From NCBI GenBank assembly GCA_947652115.1, contig OX393569.1:6260008-6324007 (forward strand): DNA of 64,000 bases, in the 5' to 3' direction. The notes below the pieces were generated by a model, which was not told the DNA's origin, made no database searches, and saw only the letters and a list, made by a program, of their open reading frames with translations. Shown one piece after another: positions 34,335 to 44,268 of the stretch. The stretch comes from Blastomussa wellsi (lineage: Eukaryota > Cnidaria > Anthozoa > Scleractinia > Plerogyridae). A program made the position numbers and the translations under genes. Numbering within the stretch: position 1 is the stretch's first letter; the number at the start of each line of letters is the position of its first letter.

Positions 34335-34400
34335 TTATACAAATAAGCGATAAAACGGAACGACGTTTCGGTTCGATCTTGGCACCATTATCAAATAAAC
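34335..34400 (-). repeat. Penelope-type hammerhead-like remnant
   Basis: On the minus strand it reads TTTGATAATGGTGCC, AAGATCGA, then ACCGAAACGTCG and TTCCGTTTTATCGCTTATTTG. GGT/ACC can form stem II, and GAAACGTC is the conserved tail with a GUC cleavage triplet. CUGANGA is degenerate (TTGATAA). No adjoining endonuclease domain is readable. Confidence 0.55.
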
Positions 34401-34593
34401 AATGTAACAGAAAAGATAATTTGCACTAAAAGTAAAGGTGGGATATTAAGACTCGGTTTCTTCTTGTGTATCCGCAGCATTTCGAAGTGAAACGTGAAAC
34501 GTACCCACACATTGCTATGTAATTACATAAATCATTCGTATTGCTTGAATATTATCGCTTTAGACAAGAAATTTGGTTGGGTAAAAACAACCA

Positions 34594-34629
34594 TTCTATT
34601 CCGTCACCGCACTGAGGGCTCACGTGAGA
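34594..34629 (+). repeat. DIRS left inverted terminal repeat
   Basis: 36 bp beginning TTCTATTCCGTCACCGCACT and ending GGGCTCACGTGAGA. It is the exact reverse complement of 38710-38745. The next bases (TAGCATTGCGCCTGCGCGAAC) recur inverted in the loop of the neighbouring palindrome. Confidence 0.95.
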
Positions 34630-34736
34630 TAGCATTGCGCCTGCGCGAACTCAGTGTGTTGCCGCCTTTGGAGCGAACGGACGTTTGGTTTTTCAACACG
34701 CTGAGAATTTTAGTTTTAAGCGATAATTCTCTAAAA

Positions 34737-35677
34737 ATGCCCGAGACCTCGGATAAATCTGAGCTTAAGGGCGAGAAAGACAACTTAAAAAGGAAACGTA
34801 GTGGCTCTAGAAGCGAACACATTGAAGCAAATGTTAGAATCATCGAAAGAGATGATGGCGCCGATGGCGCCAAAACTGACTCACATGGTTTACAAGAGCT
34901 GGCCGCTACGCTGAGACAGGGTTTCACCCAGATGTCTCAAGATTTATCCAAGACTATTGCTGAGTCCTTCAAACAGTTTCAGTCAGACTTTGAAGTACAA
35001 TATGTTGACACGGAGGAAGAACAGGAGGCAAAATCTGCCGAGAATGACCACGAGGTCAGCGAAGAGCCCCCCACGAAGAAGAAGCGAGATGACAAAACTA
35101 CGAGCTTAGAAGAAGCTGTGACAAAGCTGGCTGACTCAGCCGGGGCTCACAAAATGCCTTCTAATGAAGGAAAATTTGAGGTACTTAACAGCTTGAAACA
35201 AGAGCTGAAGAAAGAGGAGACGGGCCCAAGTGTAAACACAGAGCTGGCGAATGTAGTGAATGCCATGCTCAAAGAAGGGCTGCCTGAAGAGAAACTTCAG
35301 GAAAAGTTGAACAAGTATCCCAGACCAGAGAACTGTGAATTCTTGACAAAAGTACGAGTCAATCAACCAGTATGGGACCACCTTACTCCAACAGTCCGGT
35401 CCCAAGATGTTAGACTGCATAGGTGCAGACATCCACCTTCAAAGGAATGTGCGCGTTGACAAATATGATCGACAAACTCCTTGAGCACTTGTCGTCACTC
35501 CCAGCGGGAAACGAACTTCTTCAAAAGTCAACAGATGCACTTACATTGTTCGCTAATGCAAACAGTGAACTCAATCAAAGACGAAGGGAATTTATTAAAC
35601 CGGATTTACACGAGGAATACAAACATCTTTGCTCCTCGTCGGTTCTGATCACTGACCAATTGTTTGGCAATGTTTAG
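34737..35677 (+). pseudogene. DIRS ORF1 (Gag-like), frameshifted
   Basis: The first ATG inside the element is at 34737 (MPETSDKSEL). The frame runs to 35459. It begins with a lysine/arginine-rich segment (KRKRSGSRS), continues acidic, and then carries PRPENCEFLTKVRVNQPVWD, which resembles the conserved block of DIRS ORF1 proteins. Near 35415-35425 the reading frame shifts by one: the expected continuation (TSTFKGMCALTNMIDKLLEH and on to LITDQLFGN) is in the frame 35423-35677. A TAG follows at 35675. By family, ORF1 is a Gag-like RNA-binding structural protein. The open frame can be read from 34494, but that part lies outside the element and is not original. Confidence 0.7.
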
Positions 35678-37319
35678 GCTCGTGGAAAAACGGCCACAAA
35701 CATCCTCCGAACTTCAAGAGGAAGAAGGAGGGGAAGTCAAAATGAATCAGACTGCTAACAACATTGAGGTACGAAATGTGTTAGAGCAATCTATTAAAAT
35801 TACAGGTGGAAGACTGAAACAATTTACCTCTCAGTGGCAATGCATAACCTCAGATCCTTTCATACTTAATAGTGTGAAAAATTATAACATTGAGTTTGAA
35901 AATGGAGAGCCAATGCAGTTTATGCCACCAAAAGAAATAAATTTTACAAAACCAGAGCAGGAGGTCATTGACAATGAAATTGATACACTGCTGACCAAAG
36001 GTGTGATTTCAGAAACCACACATTGCCCTGGTGAATATATTTCTACTATATTCGTACGCCCTAAGAAAGATGGAGGGTTTAGATTAATTCTAAATTTGAA
36101 GAATTTGAATGAACATGTGGAGTATCAACATTTTAAGATGGATACCTTACAATCGGCAATAAGGCTTATGACTCCAAACTGTTATATGGCCTCAGTAGAC
36201 CTGTGTGACGCATACTACTCAGTGCCAATTCACAAAGATGATCAAAAATATCTGAGGTTTTGCTGGAAAGGTAGATTGTTTCAGTTTACATGTCTACCAA
36301 ATGGTCTGGCTTGTGCACCCCGACTCTTCACAAAAATCCTTAAGCCAGTGTATGCTACGCTGCGCCAGAAGGGTCACCTAAATGTAGGCTATATTGATGA
36401 CTCTTATTTACAAGGGGAGAGAGTGGAGGACTGCCAAGCCAATATTAATGATACCTGTGACTTATTTTCAACATTGGGTTTTATCCTACATCCTGATAAG
36501 TCGGTCTTACAGCCAGTTCAAGTCCTTACATTTCTGGGATTTGTCTTGGATTCAGTTAATATGACTGTCTCCTTAACACAGGAAAAAATCCAGCGCATAA
36601 GGGAAAGATGCAAGAAAATGATGGAGCTGGTTGAGCTCCCAATCCAGGAACTAGCTAGCTTTATAGGGCTTTTAGTGTCAAGTTTTCCTGGGATCTTATC
36701 TGTATGGACCACTGTATTATATAGACAACTTGAGAGGGATAAAACTACAGCCTTAAGACAAAACTATGGCAATTATAATGCTCAAATGAGATTATCCCAA
36801 GAAAGCTTTTCAGAGATAAAGTGGTGGTATGATAACATACAGACCAATAACTACCCCATATTATTGCCTAATTCAAAGGTTGATGTAATAATTTACACCA
36901 ATGCATCAACTAAAGGATGGGGAGCTGTCAAAGAGACAGAGAAAATAGGAGGTAGATGGTCAGAGGAAGAAGCAAAATATCACATTAATTGTCTGGAGCT
37001 GTTAGCTGCAATTTTTGGACTTAAGGCATTTTGCAAAAATGAGCAAGGCATTCACGTTAAGATTTACTCTGATAACTCTACAACTGTGAACTATATTAAT
37101 GCTATGGGAGGTGTACATTCTAGGGAATGTCACACTATTGCTAAAGATATTTGGCAGTGGTGCATAGAAAAACAAATATGGTTAACAGCTGCTCATATCC
37201 CAGGGACAAAAAATGTTGAGGCAGATCGGGAATCACGCGTTTTCTCAGACAACAAGGAATGGATGATAAGATCTGATATTTTCCAACAGATCACAGATAT
37301 CTGGGGGAGCCCTCCATAG
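35664..37319 (+). pseudogene. DIRS reverse transcriptase / RNase H
   Basis: 551 codons overlap the end of ORF1 by 14 nt; the first codon is TTG and the first ATG is 35670. RT: FVRPKKDGGFRLILNLKNLN (130-149), catalytic VDL with D179, LPNGLACAPRLF (211-222) and YIDD (243-246). RNase H: YTNASTKGWG (411-420), E445 in CLELLAA, D470 in YSDNS and D521 in VEADRESR. The first catalytic residue, normally Asp, is Asn413 (AAT at 36900-36902), so RNase H should be inactive. The frame ends early (GSPP-stop) at a run of five G (37304-37308); the family's next block, IDLFASRLN, is readable at once in another frame. RT otherwise looks intact. Confidence 0.88.
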
Positions 37320-37820
37320 ATCTCTTTGCATCCAGACTAAATCATCAGGTTCCATGCTATGTATCCTGGAAACCTGACCCAGGGGCAGCCTTTATTGATG
37401 CATTTTCTGTAACATGGGATAAACACTTGTTCTATGCTTTCCCTCCTTTCAGTTTAATTGCAAGATGCCTACAGAAAATACAAACCGATTGTGCAGAGGG
37501 ATTGATGATAGTTCTAATGTGGCCAACCCAGAGTTGGTATCCCAAACTTCTTCGCATGTTAGTGGCTGTTCCAAGAGTGTTACCACAACAACGAACTGCC
37601 TTACAAATGCCGGGGATGCCACAAGAAGTCCACCCCCTATTCAGGAAAATGGTTCTGATTGCATGCAGATTGTCCGGCAGTCCTATGAGACACAAGGAAT
37701 TTCTCAAAAGGCAACCTCCATCATCTTACAGTCCTGGAGGAAAGGAACTACAAAGCAATATTCATCTTACATCAAAAGATGGAGTACATATTGTCATAAA
37801 AAACAGATTGATCCAGTTTT
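37310..37820 (+). pseudogene. C-terminal extension of the DIRS RT/RNase H protein, out of frame
   Basis: Frame 2 reads PSIDLFASRLNHQVPCYVSW, KPDPGAAFIDAFSVTWDK, then FYAFPPFSLIARCLQKIQTD and MWPTQSWYPKLLRML, a region that follows RNase H in DIRS elements. It continues to HLTSKDGVHIVIKNRLIQF. The preceding frame is broken at about 37304-37308 by a one-base change. From here this frame runs straight on into the recombinase C-terminus, so the long open frame 37427-38632 (opening on TTG) fuses two proteins that are normally separate. Confidence 0.7.
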
Positions 37821-38632
37821 CTGCCACCGTCCCCCAGGCACTAGACTTTTTAGTGGAGCTATTTGAGTCAGGCATCGGTTACAGTGGTATTAACACTGCA
37901 AGGTCTGCTCTGTCCAGTGTCTTAAAGCCTGTGGACGGGATGACTTTTGGAGCACAAGAGAGTGTTAAGAGGTTGTTAAAAGGAGTTTACGAAGCAAGAC
38001 CCTCCAACCCAAGATATACTGAGACATGGGATGTGAGCAAGGTTCTGAACTATCTTAAGACAATCTCTATTACAGACTGCTCACTAAAGGACCTGACTTT
38101 AAAATTAGTCACTTTAATGTCCTTAGTATCAGCTCAACGGGGGCAGACAATTCACTACTTGTCTTTGGAGGACATGGTTGTTTCAGAAACTTCTGTGACT
38201 TTTATTATCTCCAGGCCTATTAAACAGTCTAAGCCAAGGTCGAAACCCACTGTTGTTAAGTTTGTAGCTTACCCGGACAACCCTAACATTTGTGTTGTCA
38301 CTACCTTGAAGGCATATCTTGATCGTACCTCTTCTTTACGTGGAGGTGCACAACAATTGTTTATTAGTCATTATAAGCCATTTAAACCAGTTTCCCGGGA
38401 CACCATCAGTAGATGGGTCAAAGCTGTAATGCATAAGTCAGGAATTGATGTAAACCTTTTCAAGCCCCACAGTACTAGGGCTGCCGCAACATCTAAGGCT
38501 CTGTTGAAATCTGTACCATTAGAGCACATCTTATCAGTTGCAGGATGGAGCTCATCTGACAATTTTGCAAAGTTTTATCGCAAGCCTGTTATCAACACAG
38601 ATAGCTTTTCTAACGTTTTGTTACAAGAGTAA
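37465..38632 (+). pseudogene. DIRS tyrosine recombinase, one frameshift
   Basis: The N-terminal core-binding part is in frame 1 from ATG 37465 (ISQKATSIILQSWRKGTTKQ, YSSYIKRWSTYCHKKQIDP). It passes to frame 2 near 37822 (TVPQALDFLVELFESG). The catalytic domain is complete. Using residue numbers in the frame that opens at 37427, R238 (AQRGQT), H348 and R351 (HSTR), W374 and Y384 (FAKFYRK) form the R-H-R-(H/W)-Y set of tyrosine recombinases. It stops at TAA 38630-38632, about 80 nt before the right inverted repeat. In DIRS elements this enzyme integrates a circular cDNA by site-specific recombination. The catalytic half could still be expressed; the N-terminal half is out of frame. Confidence 0.85.
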
Positions 38633-38709
38633 GTTAATAAACTGGTTTTGACCAATATGAGTTGCTTGGTTGGTCATTACTCTGTTCATGTGTGCAGTGG
38701 GCTTTGAAG

Positions 38710-38745
38710 TCTCACGTGAGCCCTCAGTGCGGTGACGGAATAGAA
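38710..38745 (+). repeat. DIRS right inverted terminal repeat
   Basis: Exact reverse complement of 34594-34629, ending GGTGACGGAATAGAA. The next base starts the large palindrome. Confidence 0.95.
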
Positions 38746-39011
38746 TTGGAAAATTAAACGAGACTTACCTGTAAGTTGAAGTTTGATTGAAATTCTATCC
38801 GTCACCAAGCGCTGAGGGATTACGTGCCCTCCCTTTTAAGGCCCTCCCATTTTGCTGGTCTGGGTTTTCTTTCCCCTGCACACATGGCAAGTGCTTTAAA
38901 AACTGAGTTCGCGCAGGCGCAATGCTATCTCACGTAATCCCTCAGCGCTTGGTGACGGATAGAATTTCAATCAAACTTCAACTTACAGGTAAGTCTCGTT
39001 TAATTTTCCAA
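38746..39011. mobile_element. 266-bp palindrome built from DIRS-type ends
   Basis: Two 81-bp arms (38746-38826 and 38931-39011) are exact reverse complements as read, separated by 104 bp. Inside each arm lies ATTCTATCCGTCACC, then AGCGCTGAGGG and ATTACGTG, a diverged version of the neighbouring DIRS terminus. The loop side of the right arm carries GTTCGCGCAGGCGCAATGCT, matching the inner flank of the DIRS left end in inverted orientation. It therefore looks like an internal-deletion derivative of a sister DIRS subfamily, in reverse orientation. Each arm also contains CAG/GTAAGT (38986-38994, and 38763-38771 on the minus strand). No coding capacity. Confidence 0.8.
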
Positions 39012-39104
39012 GTTTATTTTCTGTTTTGTTCACTTTTAGCCGAGTAAAGCGCATCCAACTGAATTTGTTTTTCAATAATCAAAAATAACCTCTTTCTGTA
39101 CAAA

Positions 39105-39205
39105 GTTACGAAAGCGCAGTTGGTAGAGAACTTTTCTACCGATGTCGCTCTGTGAACAACATTCGTTGGTTCAAATCCATGTACAGCATTCGTTGGTTCA
39201 AATCC
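39105..39205 (+). repeat. tRNA-like fragment with duplicated B box
   Basis: AAGCGCAGTTGGTAGAGAAC resembles a tRNA D-arm/A box, and GGTTCAAATCC is a B box. The 19-bp string CATTCGTTGGTTCAAATCC occurs twice, 27 bp apart. The rest does not fold as a canonical tRNA, so this is a tRNA-derived SINE or tRNA pseudogene rather than a gene. Confidence 0.4.
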
Positions 39206-39214
39206 AGCAAAGCA

Positions 39215-40290
39215 AAACATATATTCCTTTTTATATTTTATATTTTATATTCCTTTCTAGACATTAGTAAATATTACACAGTTTAATCATAAGTCTGTTT
39301 GTTGGACGGACGCAATGTTACCAATTAATTTTGATTTTATATGGACAGGACTCAATCACACGCCACTTATTTCAGGTAGAAAAACATAAGGGAAATTAAT
39401 GCTATTGGATCAATCATTCCTCGTTCCAAGTACAATTTTATTTTTATTTTTTAATTTTTCCTTTAAAAAAATCCTGGATCAATAAATGAATCGCAAAAAG
39501 TGATTATAAATATCTTGTTTGTGTGGTTGCCCCAATGAGATAAATAAATTAATACATAAAAAATAATAACATCTACAGTTACGGGACCATTACAGGACCC
39601 GTGTCATTACAGGCTATAGAAAATACAGAGATATATGTGTTGCCACCCAGTCCTCTATCTCCTATCCTGTTTGGTTTTCTCTCTCTAAAAATACGTTATA
39701 ACTGGGATAACTGGCTTGTGGCAGTTTAATATGTGGTCAGTGCTAGCGGTGATCCTCTAATGGCGATTATGCAGGGTTGGATCGTTTATGAGAATTCGTA
39801 CAGCTCACCAATGTGGCCCGCAAAAAAAACTCAAGTAATGTCTGACTGGTATTTACCAACAATCCACTAATTTGGGAACGCGTGTATCGCATGTTAAAAT
39901 TATACCTTGGAATGTTTCCTCGCTTCTATATGGCTACTTCTTGTCTATGGGAAATAAGTTGTTATTACCTTTCTTGTTTCTGGACCAAATATGGCTTGCA
40001 CAGTGCTACCGTCAACACACGACAACTGAGGTACTACTGATCGATTATGAAAATGCCAATTGAAATTAATTCAATCTTATTCGAATTTAATTTAGAACGC
40101 ACATAAAGGAGAGAGTCCTGGTAAAAGGAATAACCCAAAGCCAATCAAGTCCTGGTAAAAACAACCTAAGAGGAAAGAGTGAAAATGCTTATTACATGAT
40201 TCAGTGTGTCTAGATATACCACCAAAAGTGAGAATCTGCTTTCAAACCAGCTTAACGGGTACAAAGATACAGCTTTATAATCGGAAGGCG
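39215..40290. other. Gene-free stretch
   Basis: No supported gene or repeat seen. Confidence 0.25.
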
Positions 40291-40299
40291 CCTTGGCCT

Positions 40300-40468
40300 G
40301 GTTCACGCTAATGCAAAAAAAGACCTCAAGTTACTGTTTTATGCCACTAGTGTGAACAACACAAGGTAACGACATGATAGGAATATAATGACACAAAGCT
40401 ACATGAACATAATGAAATCGGGAAAAAACTGATCTTTTGTTTTTGTGGTTATGTCGCTTGTGTGAACC
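40300..40468. mobile_element. Short element with TGGTTCAC inverted ends
   Basis: TGGTTCACGCTAATGCAAAA on the left is mirrored loosely by GTTATGTCGCTTGTGTGAACCA on the right, with an internal ATGCCACTAGTGTGAAC. GGTTCTCACTAGCGCATAAGC at 41724 looks like a further related end. A hAT-type MITE is possible. Non-coding. Confidence 0.45.
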
Positions 40469-40972
40469 ATTAGTCAGGTCGGTCTATTTAAAAACCAATA
40501 GGTCCTTTTTCCTTAAAAAAAAATCATCAGAAGAGTGAATACAATTTAGGAATTGACTGATCTGGCTGAAAAGTTCAAATCAATACCGGAATTGTCTTCG
40601 TGAATGGACCATTTCCGATTAATGGTAAGTGGCCCAACGCGCAAACAGACAATTACACGGTGGAGCGAAGAACGCGACAGGTTCCTAATTTCGGTGTCGT
40701 TGACAGGCTGCGGTTCGGCGTGCAAGTTTTCCTTTCATTTTCCCTGAGCGTTGGTTCTGAACCTGATTCCAGCTGGTAAATTAACCCTTTAATATCATGT
40801 GGGACAAATTTGCTCCTTAATTTTGGCGCGAAATTTCAGCGTTAATTTGTAATTTCACATGTTAAATTACAAAATTAATTGCTATGGCAACGTCCGGCGC
40901 GAAATATCTCGATACAATAAACAAGTCAAAAAGCCCATGAATGTGAGCGTAATTTGTCATCTATGATATTAA

Positions 40973-42150
40973 AGGAGCACTGTCACAGGGGTTTTGCTGT
41001 TTTCAGCTTCATTCACTGCTAAAATCGTTACCTGGTACCTTCACTCGTGCTCAAAATGCTCCTGATGGACCACAGGGAACAGAAAAGCTGTAGCAGCTTT
41101 TATATAATCACTTAATAAATATATTGGTAAACGCCATGGCGTACACTATTGAGTTATGGTGCACGCGGGAGGTTGCTAAGCACGAAAGAAGCGTAAGAGT
41201 CGCACGAGGCGATAGCCGAGTGTGACTCTAGCAAGCGCTTCTTGATTGCTTAGCAAACCCCCCAAGTGCATCCATAACTCAATAGTGTACGCCATGAGGT
41301 TTACCATTTAGTTTTATAGCACAACGTTTAGGCGTTTTACTGCAATTTCTCTGAGTTTCAACTGAATTTTGAACAAACGCGTGCACTGAGTCGCGCAGTT
41401 CCTAACGAAAACATAAAATGAAATCACACTTTTGAATAGCTTTCAGACGCAGGCTACGAAACAATTTTTTCAGTATTATGGAGGAATGTATTCTAAACGT
41501 GAAGCTTTTCATATTCGCCAACCACAAAAAGAGGAAAAGGAGAGTGAACTCGTAAAGTTACACTTTCTTTTCTCTGCCTTGATCTCTTACGCCATGTCGC
41601 TTGACATCAGCGCGCGCTAAACATCGTCAACAGCGTATCCAAATAGTATCATAATATGGGCAAATAGTACACGCTAAATTGACCAATCAGAACGCGCGCT
41701 TTACCCAAGTTGTGCTTTAAAGGCTGGTTCTCACTAGCGCATAAGCATAAGCACAAATGTCTTTTTGAGTCGTTTTGCAATGGATTTGAATTTTGAAACA
41801 GAGCGAAGACGATTTGTCTTGCGTGTCTGCTGCTTCGTGATTCAACGTGGTTTCCTGTTGATAGACTAACGAAAGATATAAAACGAATTATGGCTCAGAG
41901 AGCAAACCATAATGAATTTATGGCAATATTTTCGAGGAATGGCTCTAGAATTTGAAAAAAACTGGCTAGCTTTTTCAAATTTCAATCCACTTCCATCCTT
42001 GCCATCCAAAGTGATAGCGGCAATAAACGCTTTCAGTGTAGTGATATAGTCCTAGGTAACACAACTACACCATTATTTTTGGCTTTACATTGATGCAGGA
42101 ACATATTTCAGCATTTTAAAATGACGCCAAAATACTGTGACAGTGCCCCT
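40973..42150. mobile_element. piggyBac-like non-autonomous element, TTAA flanked
   Basis: TTAA (40969-40972) precedes AGGAGCACTGTCACAG; at the other end CTGTGACAGTGCCCCT is followed by TTAA (42151-42154). The 16-bp ends match at 15 positions and the target duplication is TTAA. The 1,178-bp body has no transposase and contains a nested palindrome at 41124-41307. A solo end of the same type is at 5239. Confidence 0.7.
41124..41307. mobile_element. Nested palindromic MITE, TGGTAAACGCCATG family
   Basis: TTGGTAAACGCCATGGCGTA, CACTATTGAGTTATGGTGCA is mirrored by TGCATCCATAACTCAATAGT, GTACGCCATGAGGTTTACCA. Inside, TTGCTAAGCACGAAAGAAGC pairs with GCGCTTCTTGATTGCTTAGCA. A related hairpin with CGAGTTGCTAAGCACC lies at 53686-53760. 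Confidence 0.75.
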
Positions 42151-42159
42151 TTAAAAGGT

Positions 42160-43290
42160 TATCGAGAATTTTGACAAAAACGCGCGTGAAATTCTTTCCT
42201 AATTTCACGAGTAACCATCTGATTACCAATACAAGTTAAAATAAAATTAAGAAAATAGAACAGAGTTTGAGATCTATAGTAACGAACTTTGCATAGTCCA
42301 GTTTATGGAACGGACACTTTCCTGGCTTTGTCTTTACGTAAAGATAACCAGAAAAATTTGTGTGTACCTGTTTTCTTTCTCCACCAAGAAGGAGTCGTTA
42401 GGAGTCTTCCGTTACAAGTTTTTGCTAAACGAGTCTTGAAACCTTGATGCAATACTGGTAAAGCACACTACTTTGAATACAGTTCGTATCCGCCTTTATT
42501 AACAAAATGTATTTCGTAATATTTTTGGTATTCATGCATATGTCGATGATCGCTTTAACTTCCGTTACTAGTAAGAGAAAATGATTTTGCGGGGTCAATA
42601 CGCCTTTCGTATTGCACAATGGAGAAACAACAGCTCTCGCAACTAGTTACACATTCTGTCAGTAAGTTTACTTTACCTACTATCCGGTTACTAAGCAACG
42701 GTCTGGTCGAAAAAGTGCGCACTTGACAGTTGGGATGTCGTCTTTGCCGATCGTTTCATCTATTAAGCAAGGTAGGCAAGAAAACAGTGAATATTGGCGA
42801 TGGAGATTCTTATCCACCAAAATTCTCTGCCGTTTTGCTTTATGTTGGCATGAGTGTGTTATCGACACATTTCTTTTCATGCTGTTCAAAATTTAGCCGC
42901 ATGATTAACCTGAAAATATATCGGATGAAAACGCAAACTAGCATGTTACTAAGGAAGACAAATTCTAGAGTGGTAATAGAAAACTGTAAAGAAACAAGGA
43001 TGGGTAAGATTGTGAAGTATTGAGATGGATAATTGGAAACACGTACCCCACAGGCATTTCATGTGGGACTGACTATCGCCCCCTCCACAATCTAAGTCGT
43101 GATAAAGAGTAGGTCATAGGCCTGAGGGAGGGGTATTTGACAGTTTGGGAAAAGAGGTGCCGCTGGAGGTTTGAAACCCTGACCCTGTTTAGGACGGCAA
43201 GTTGCTTTACCCAAATTTCTCTTGCTGCACAAAATATCTGAGTTGCTTAAAATTTGGGGGGCTGCAGTTCCCCCGGTCCGTATATAAGCC
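42160..43290. other. Gene-free stretch
   Basis: No supported gene. The 97-codon open frame at 42730-43023 has no recognisable domain. Confidence 0.25.
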
Positions 43291-43294
43291 TTTG

Positions 43295-43648
43295 CCTTGT
43301 TGAATAAATCGAATGTCTACTAAAACGTTCTGTTTTCGGCTCGACGTTTCGTTTTTTCTGCTCTCAGTATGTTTTATCCACAGTTCGTCGTTCACTAAGC
43401 AACTCGCCGCCAAACATTTTGTTGACTACAGGCTGAATACAAAGAACATTAATGACAAGCTATGTTCCCGTCAATTGCGGTTAATAATAAACACTGATCG
43501 ACTTTGATATTCATTATTTTTGTGTTAACCTTAATTTCTTCTATGTCGAGTTCTCTTTACTAAGTTTCTTACATTTTCTGTAGTACTTGTTCTGAAAATT
43601 CACGCGTGTGTCAAGGCAGTCAGTGATTTACAACTTAAGGACTGAAGG
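43295..43648 (+). repeat. Diverged long direct repeat, copy 1
   Basis: Aligns end to end with 44415-44745. Shared blocks include CCTTGTT.AATAAATCGA, TTCACTAAGCAAC, AACATTTTGTTGACT, GAATACAAAGAACATT, GACTTTGATATTCA and GTCAAGGCAGTCAGTGATTT. The period is about 1,120 bp. A TATATAAG motif lies just before it (43281). Confidence 0.8.
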
Positions 43649-44112
43649 CTTGGCACTGTACTGACTATATGTACATACATGCATAGTCTTGCTCAAAAGA
43701 TCGTCTGATGGACCTCAGACTTTGTTTATATTACTATTCAATTAATTGTGTCATGAACGCGGGACCAACCGACAAGAACTATCAGGTTTTGTAGAAACTT
43801 AACTGAATGCAAATCTGTTTCCGTGCAAATACAGCTGGATGTTATCCGAAGCAATACATAACTTAGCTTTTTGCTGTAGTATGCACGTGGCAAGGATGGG
43901 CGGATGAGGAAAGCTTTTTAATAATTCGTGGGTGCAAGTTTGATAAAGGAAGAAACAACGTTGTCAACCTGTTCACGTTTTGCCAACTAAGGTAGGTGCA
44001 GACCTACGCTTAGCTGTGTGCGATTGTTGCTAAATAAAGTAGGTTCCTCCTTGTCATGTGCCACTTTCAAGAAAGGCAGAACTTTTTTTGAAAATTTTGT
44101 TGATTCAGGTTA

Positions 44113-44268
44113 TAGACCCTATGCATAAATGGCTGCCACTTTAAAATTCTTTTGTATTCATTTAAATTAGCCTTACTAACCTCGGTTTTGAGTTGGTAAT
44201 TCCAAAGAATTTTTACTTTTAAACGAGGTTAGTGAGTTAAGTTGGCAGCCATTTATGCATAGGGTCTA
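44113..44268. mobile_element. Harbinger-type MITE with TTA target duplication
   Basis: TAGACCCTATGCATAAATGG, CTGCCA on the left is mirrored by TGGCAGCCATTTATGCATAG, GGTCTA on the right. Flanks are TTA at 44110-44112 and 44269-44271. The 156-bp length, inverted ends and TTA duplication fit PIF/Harbinger MITEs. It lies in the spacer of the long direct repeat. Confidence 0.8.

Larger units (their letters stand above)
34594..38745 (+). mobile_element. DIRS-like tyrosine-recombinase retrotransposon (inactive)
   Basis: A 4.15-kb unit bounded by perfect 36-bp inverted repeats. In order it holds a Gag-like region, reverse transcriptase/RNase H, and a tyrosine recombinase. DIRS elements copy through RNA and integrate by recombinase, leaving no integrase gene and usually no target duplication. 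Inverted termini point to the DIRS1-type arrangement rather than the split direct repeats of Ngaro/PAT. At least three frame disturbances (near 35420, 37300 and 37822) and an RNase H active-site change mark this copy as dead. A large palindrome abuts its right end at 38746. Confidence 0.9.

Noticed and set aside
34494..34736. N-terminal extension of the DIRS Gag-like frame
   Set aside because: It begins with GTG outside the element's left terminus; the first ATG inside the element is 34737.
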